Source: Nostoc sp. 106C (GTDB taxonomy: Bacteria > Cyanobacteriota > Cyanobacteriia > Cyanobacteriales > Nostocaceae). From it: DNA of 64,000 nt. The translations under genes were made by a program, and so were the position numbers. Numbering within the stretch: the stretch's first letter is position 1; each line of letters opens with the position of its first letter. The DNA lies in NCBI RefSeq assembly GCF_002154725.1, contig NZ_MTAW01000077.1, forward strand, positions 1 through 64,000. Direction: 5' to 3'. Below, piece by piece: positions 63,221 through 64,000 of this stretch. A model generated the notes under the pieces. It was not told the DNA's origin, did not search any database, and saw nothing but the letters and a program-made list of their open reading frames with translations.

Positions 63221-64000
63221 TTAGAGCAAATCCATAAATTGATGTCGCCACAACTGAAAACAAACCCAGCCCAATGACATAATAATTATGCCGCTGAGTA
63301 AGGCACTCCCGATTAAACTCAAATCTGGTAGTGTTCCCGATAATGTAAGTTGACGAATACTTTCAATAATCGGGGATAATGGATTCAAAGCTAAAAATTG
63401 CTTGACCGTTTTTGGTACGATAGCTGCTGGATAAAATACAGGGCTGCTGATCCAGATTACAAACACAACTAATTCATAAAAATAAGGTAAATCTCTAAAA
63501 AATACGTATAAAGCACTTACTAAAAATCCTACTCCGATAGATACTAAAATTAGTGCGAGAAATGGTAGGAGTAGTGCGATTACATTGATGATGCTCTTGG
63601 AATTGATTAAAGTCATCACTACCAGCAGAGGTAATACTCCGACTGCAAACTGAAATACATTTGCTGCAATCATTGATACAGGAAAAACACTCACTGGCAG
63701 ACGAATCTTATTTAAGAGTGCACCGTTATTAACTACACTAGATAACGCTTGAGTGGTGGAAGCTGAGAAGAAATTTATGACCACTAGCCCTGTAAAGGCT
63801 GCCAAGACATAATTTAGGATAGAATTGCCATAATAAGATGCAAAAGTCGCCCCAAAAATCGCAGTATATAACCCTGTCATAATTAACGGGTTCAACAGCG
63901 ACCAATAAACCCCTAAGAAAGAGCCACGATAACGCACCTTTAAAGTCCGAAATACCAAAACATGCAGCAATTCCCAGTAGCGCTGCACTTGCAACCAATT
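63221..64000 (-). CDS. Polysaccharide export ABC transporter permease (Wzm-like), 5' end cut
   Basis: At least 257 residues, with the frame still open at the window edge (the last codons read Asn-Trp-Leu before QVQRYWELLHVL). A TTG at 63994 is therefore unlikely to be the true start. It has the family opening LKVRYRGSFLGVYWSLLNPL and five or six membrane helices, with YFYELVVFVIWISSPVFYPA and LNPLSPIIESIRQ. It is the partner of the downstream ATPase and the first gene of the cluster seen here. Confidence 0.93.
   Translation of the reverse strand, partial: NWLQVQRYWELLHVLVFRTLKVRYRGSFLGVYWSLLNPLIMTGLYTAIFGATFASYYGNSILNYVLAAFTGLVVINFFSASTTQALSSVVNNGALLNKIRLPVSVFPVSMIAANVFQFAVGVLPLLVVMTLINSKSIINVIALLLPFLALILVSIGVGFLVSALYVFFRDLPYFYELVVFVIWISSPVFYPAAIVPKTVKQFLALNPLSPIIESIRQLTLSGTLPDLSLIGSALLSGIIIMSLGWVCFQLWRHQFMDLL

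Overview
The window is chromosomal DNA from a cyanobacterium, most likely a filamentous, heterocyst-type one (Nostocales). It carries the first codons of a psbA (photosystem II D1) gene, the ndhA-ndhI-ndhG-ndhE block of NDH-1, the carotenoid hydroxylase crtR and a cyanobacterial-type PEP carboxylase. It also has many HIP1 octamers (GCGATCGC), heptamer tandem repeats and a five-gene chemotaxis operon laid out like the hormogonium hmp locus. I see no CRISPR array, prophage or transposase gene. Mobile-like DNA is limited to short fold-back repeats and gene remnants.

Layout. 1-75: psbA 5' end (minus). 276-4889: an MBOAT acyltransferase and a very large SGNH/DUF1574-type protein, probably a polysaccharide O-acetylation pair. 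5109-10382: small conserved genes, ppc and a DUF427 protein. 10515-12193: a Crp-type regulator and a ribbon-helix-helix/Mop fusion with a palindrome just upstream of its start. 12792-20865 (minus): PATAN-receiver, CheY, CheW, MCP and CheA, one operon. 21732-21813: tRNA-Leu(UAG). 21952-28172: alr, an HNH protein, a DHH phosphoesterase, sixA and gltA. 28632-32672: ndhA, ndhI, ndhG, ndhE and nadK, with a repeat element between ndhI and ndhG. 33167-35591: an OlsB-like acyltransferase, RidA, a DM13 lipoprotein and a histidine-kinase remnant. 36089-42010: a GGDEF/EAL protein and three two-component genes. 42348-45687: a small disordered protein, GNAT, methyltransferase, a Mo-nitrogenase-C-like protein and an OmpR-type regulator whose phospho-acceptor Asp is Glu. 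46036-48164: arsM and arsS for arsenosugars. 48230-48860: a fold-back element, the small RNA Yfr1 (not protein-coding) and a clpB remnant. 49034-51871: an anchored PstS-like protein, a Ser/Thr kinase and a small membrane protein. 52016-55953: crtR, pyk and a Uma2 protein. 56000-64000 (minus): a surface polysaccharide cluster with three glycosyltransferase genes, a methyltransferase and a Wzm/Wzt-type exporter cut by the right edge.

How they fit together. gltA, ppc and pyk sit around the PEP/oxaloacetate/citrate node. The NDH genes and nadK share a pyridine-nucleotide theme. The hmp-like operon, the EAL protein, the O-acetylation pair and the polysaccharide exporter all bear on motility and the cell surface. 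The items most worth checking are the Glu-for-Asp response regulator, the two-cysteine GAF domain in the MCP, the RHH-Mop regulator with its palindrome, the Yfr1/clpB-remnant locus, and the four-repeat SGNH protein beside the MBOAT gene.
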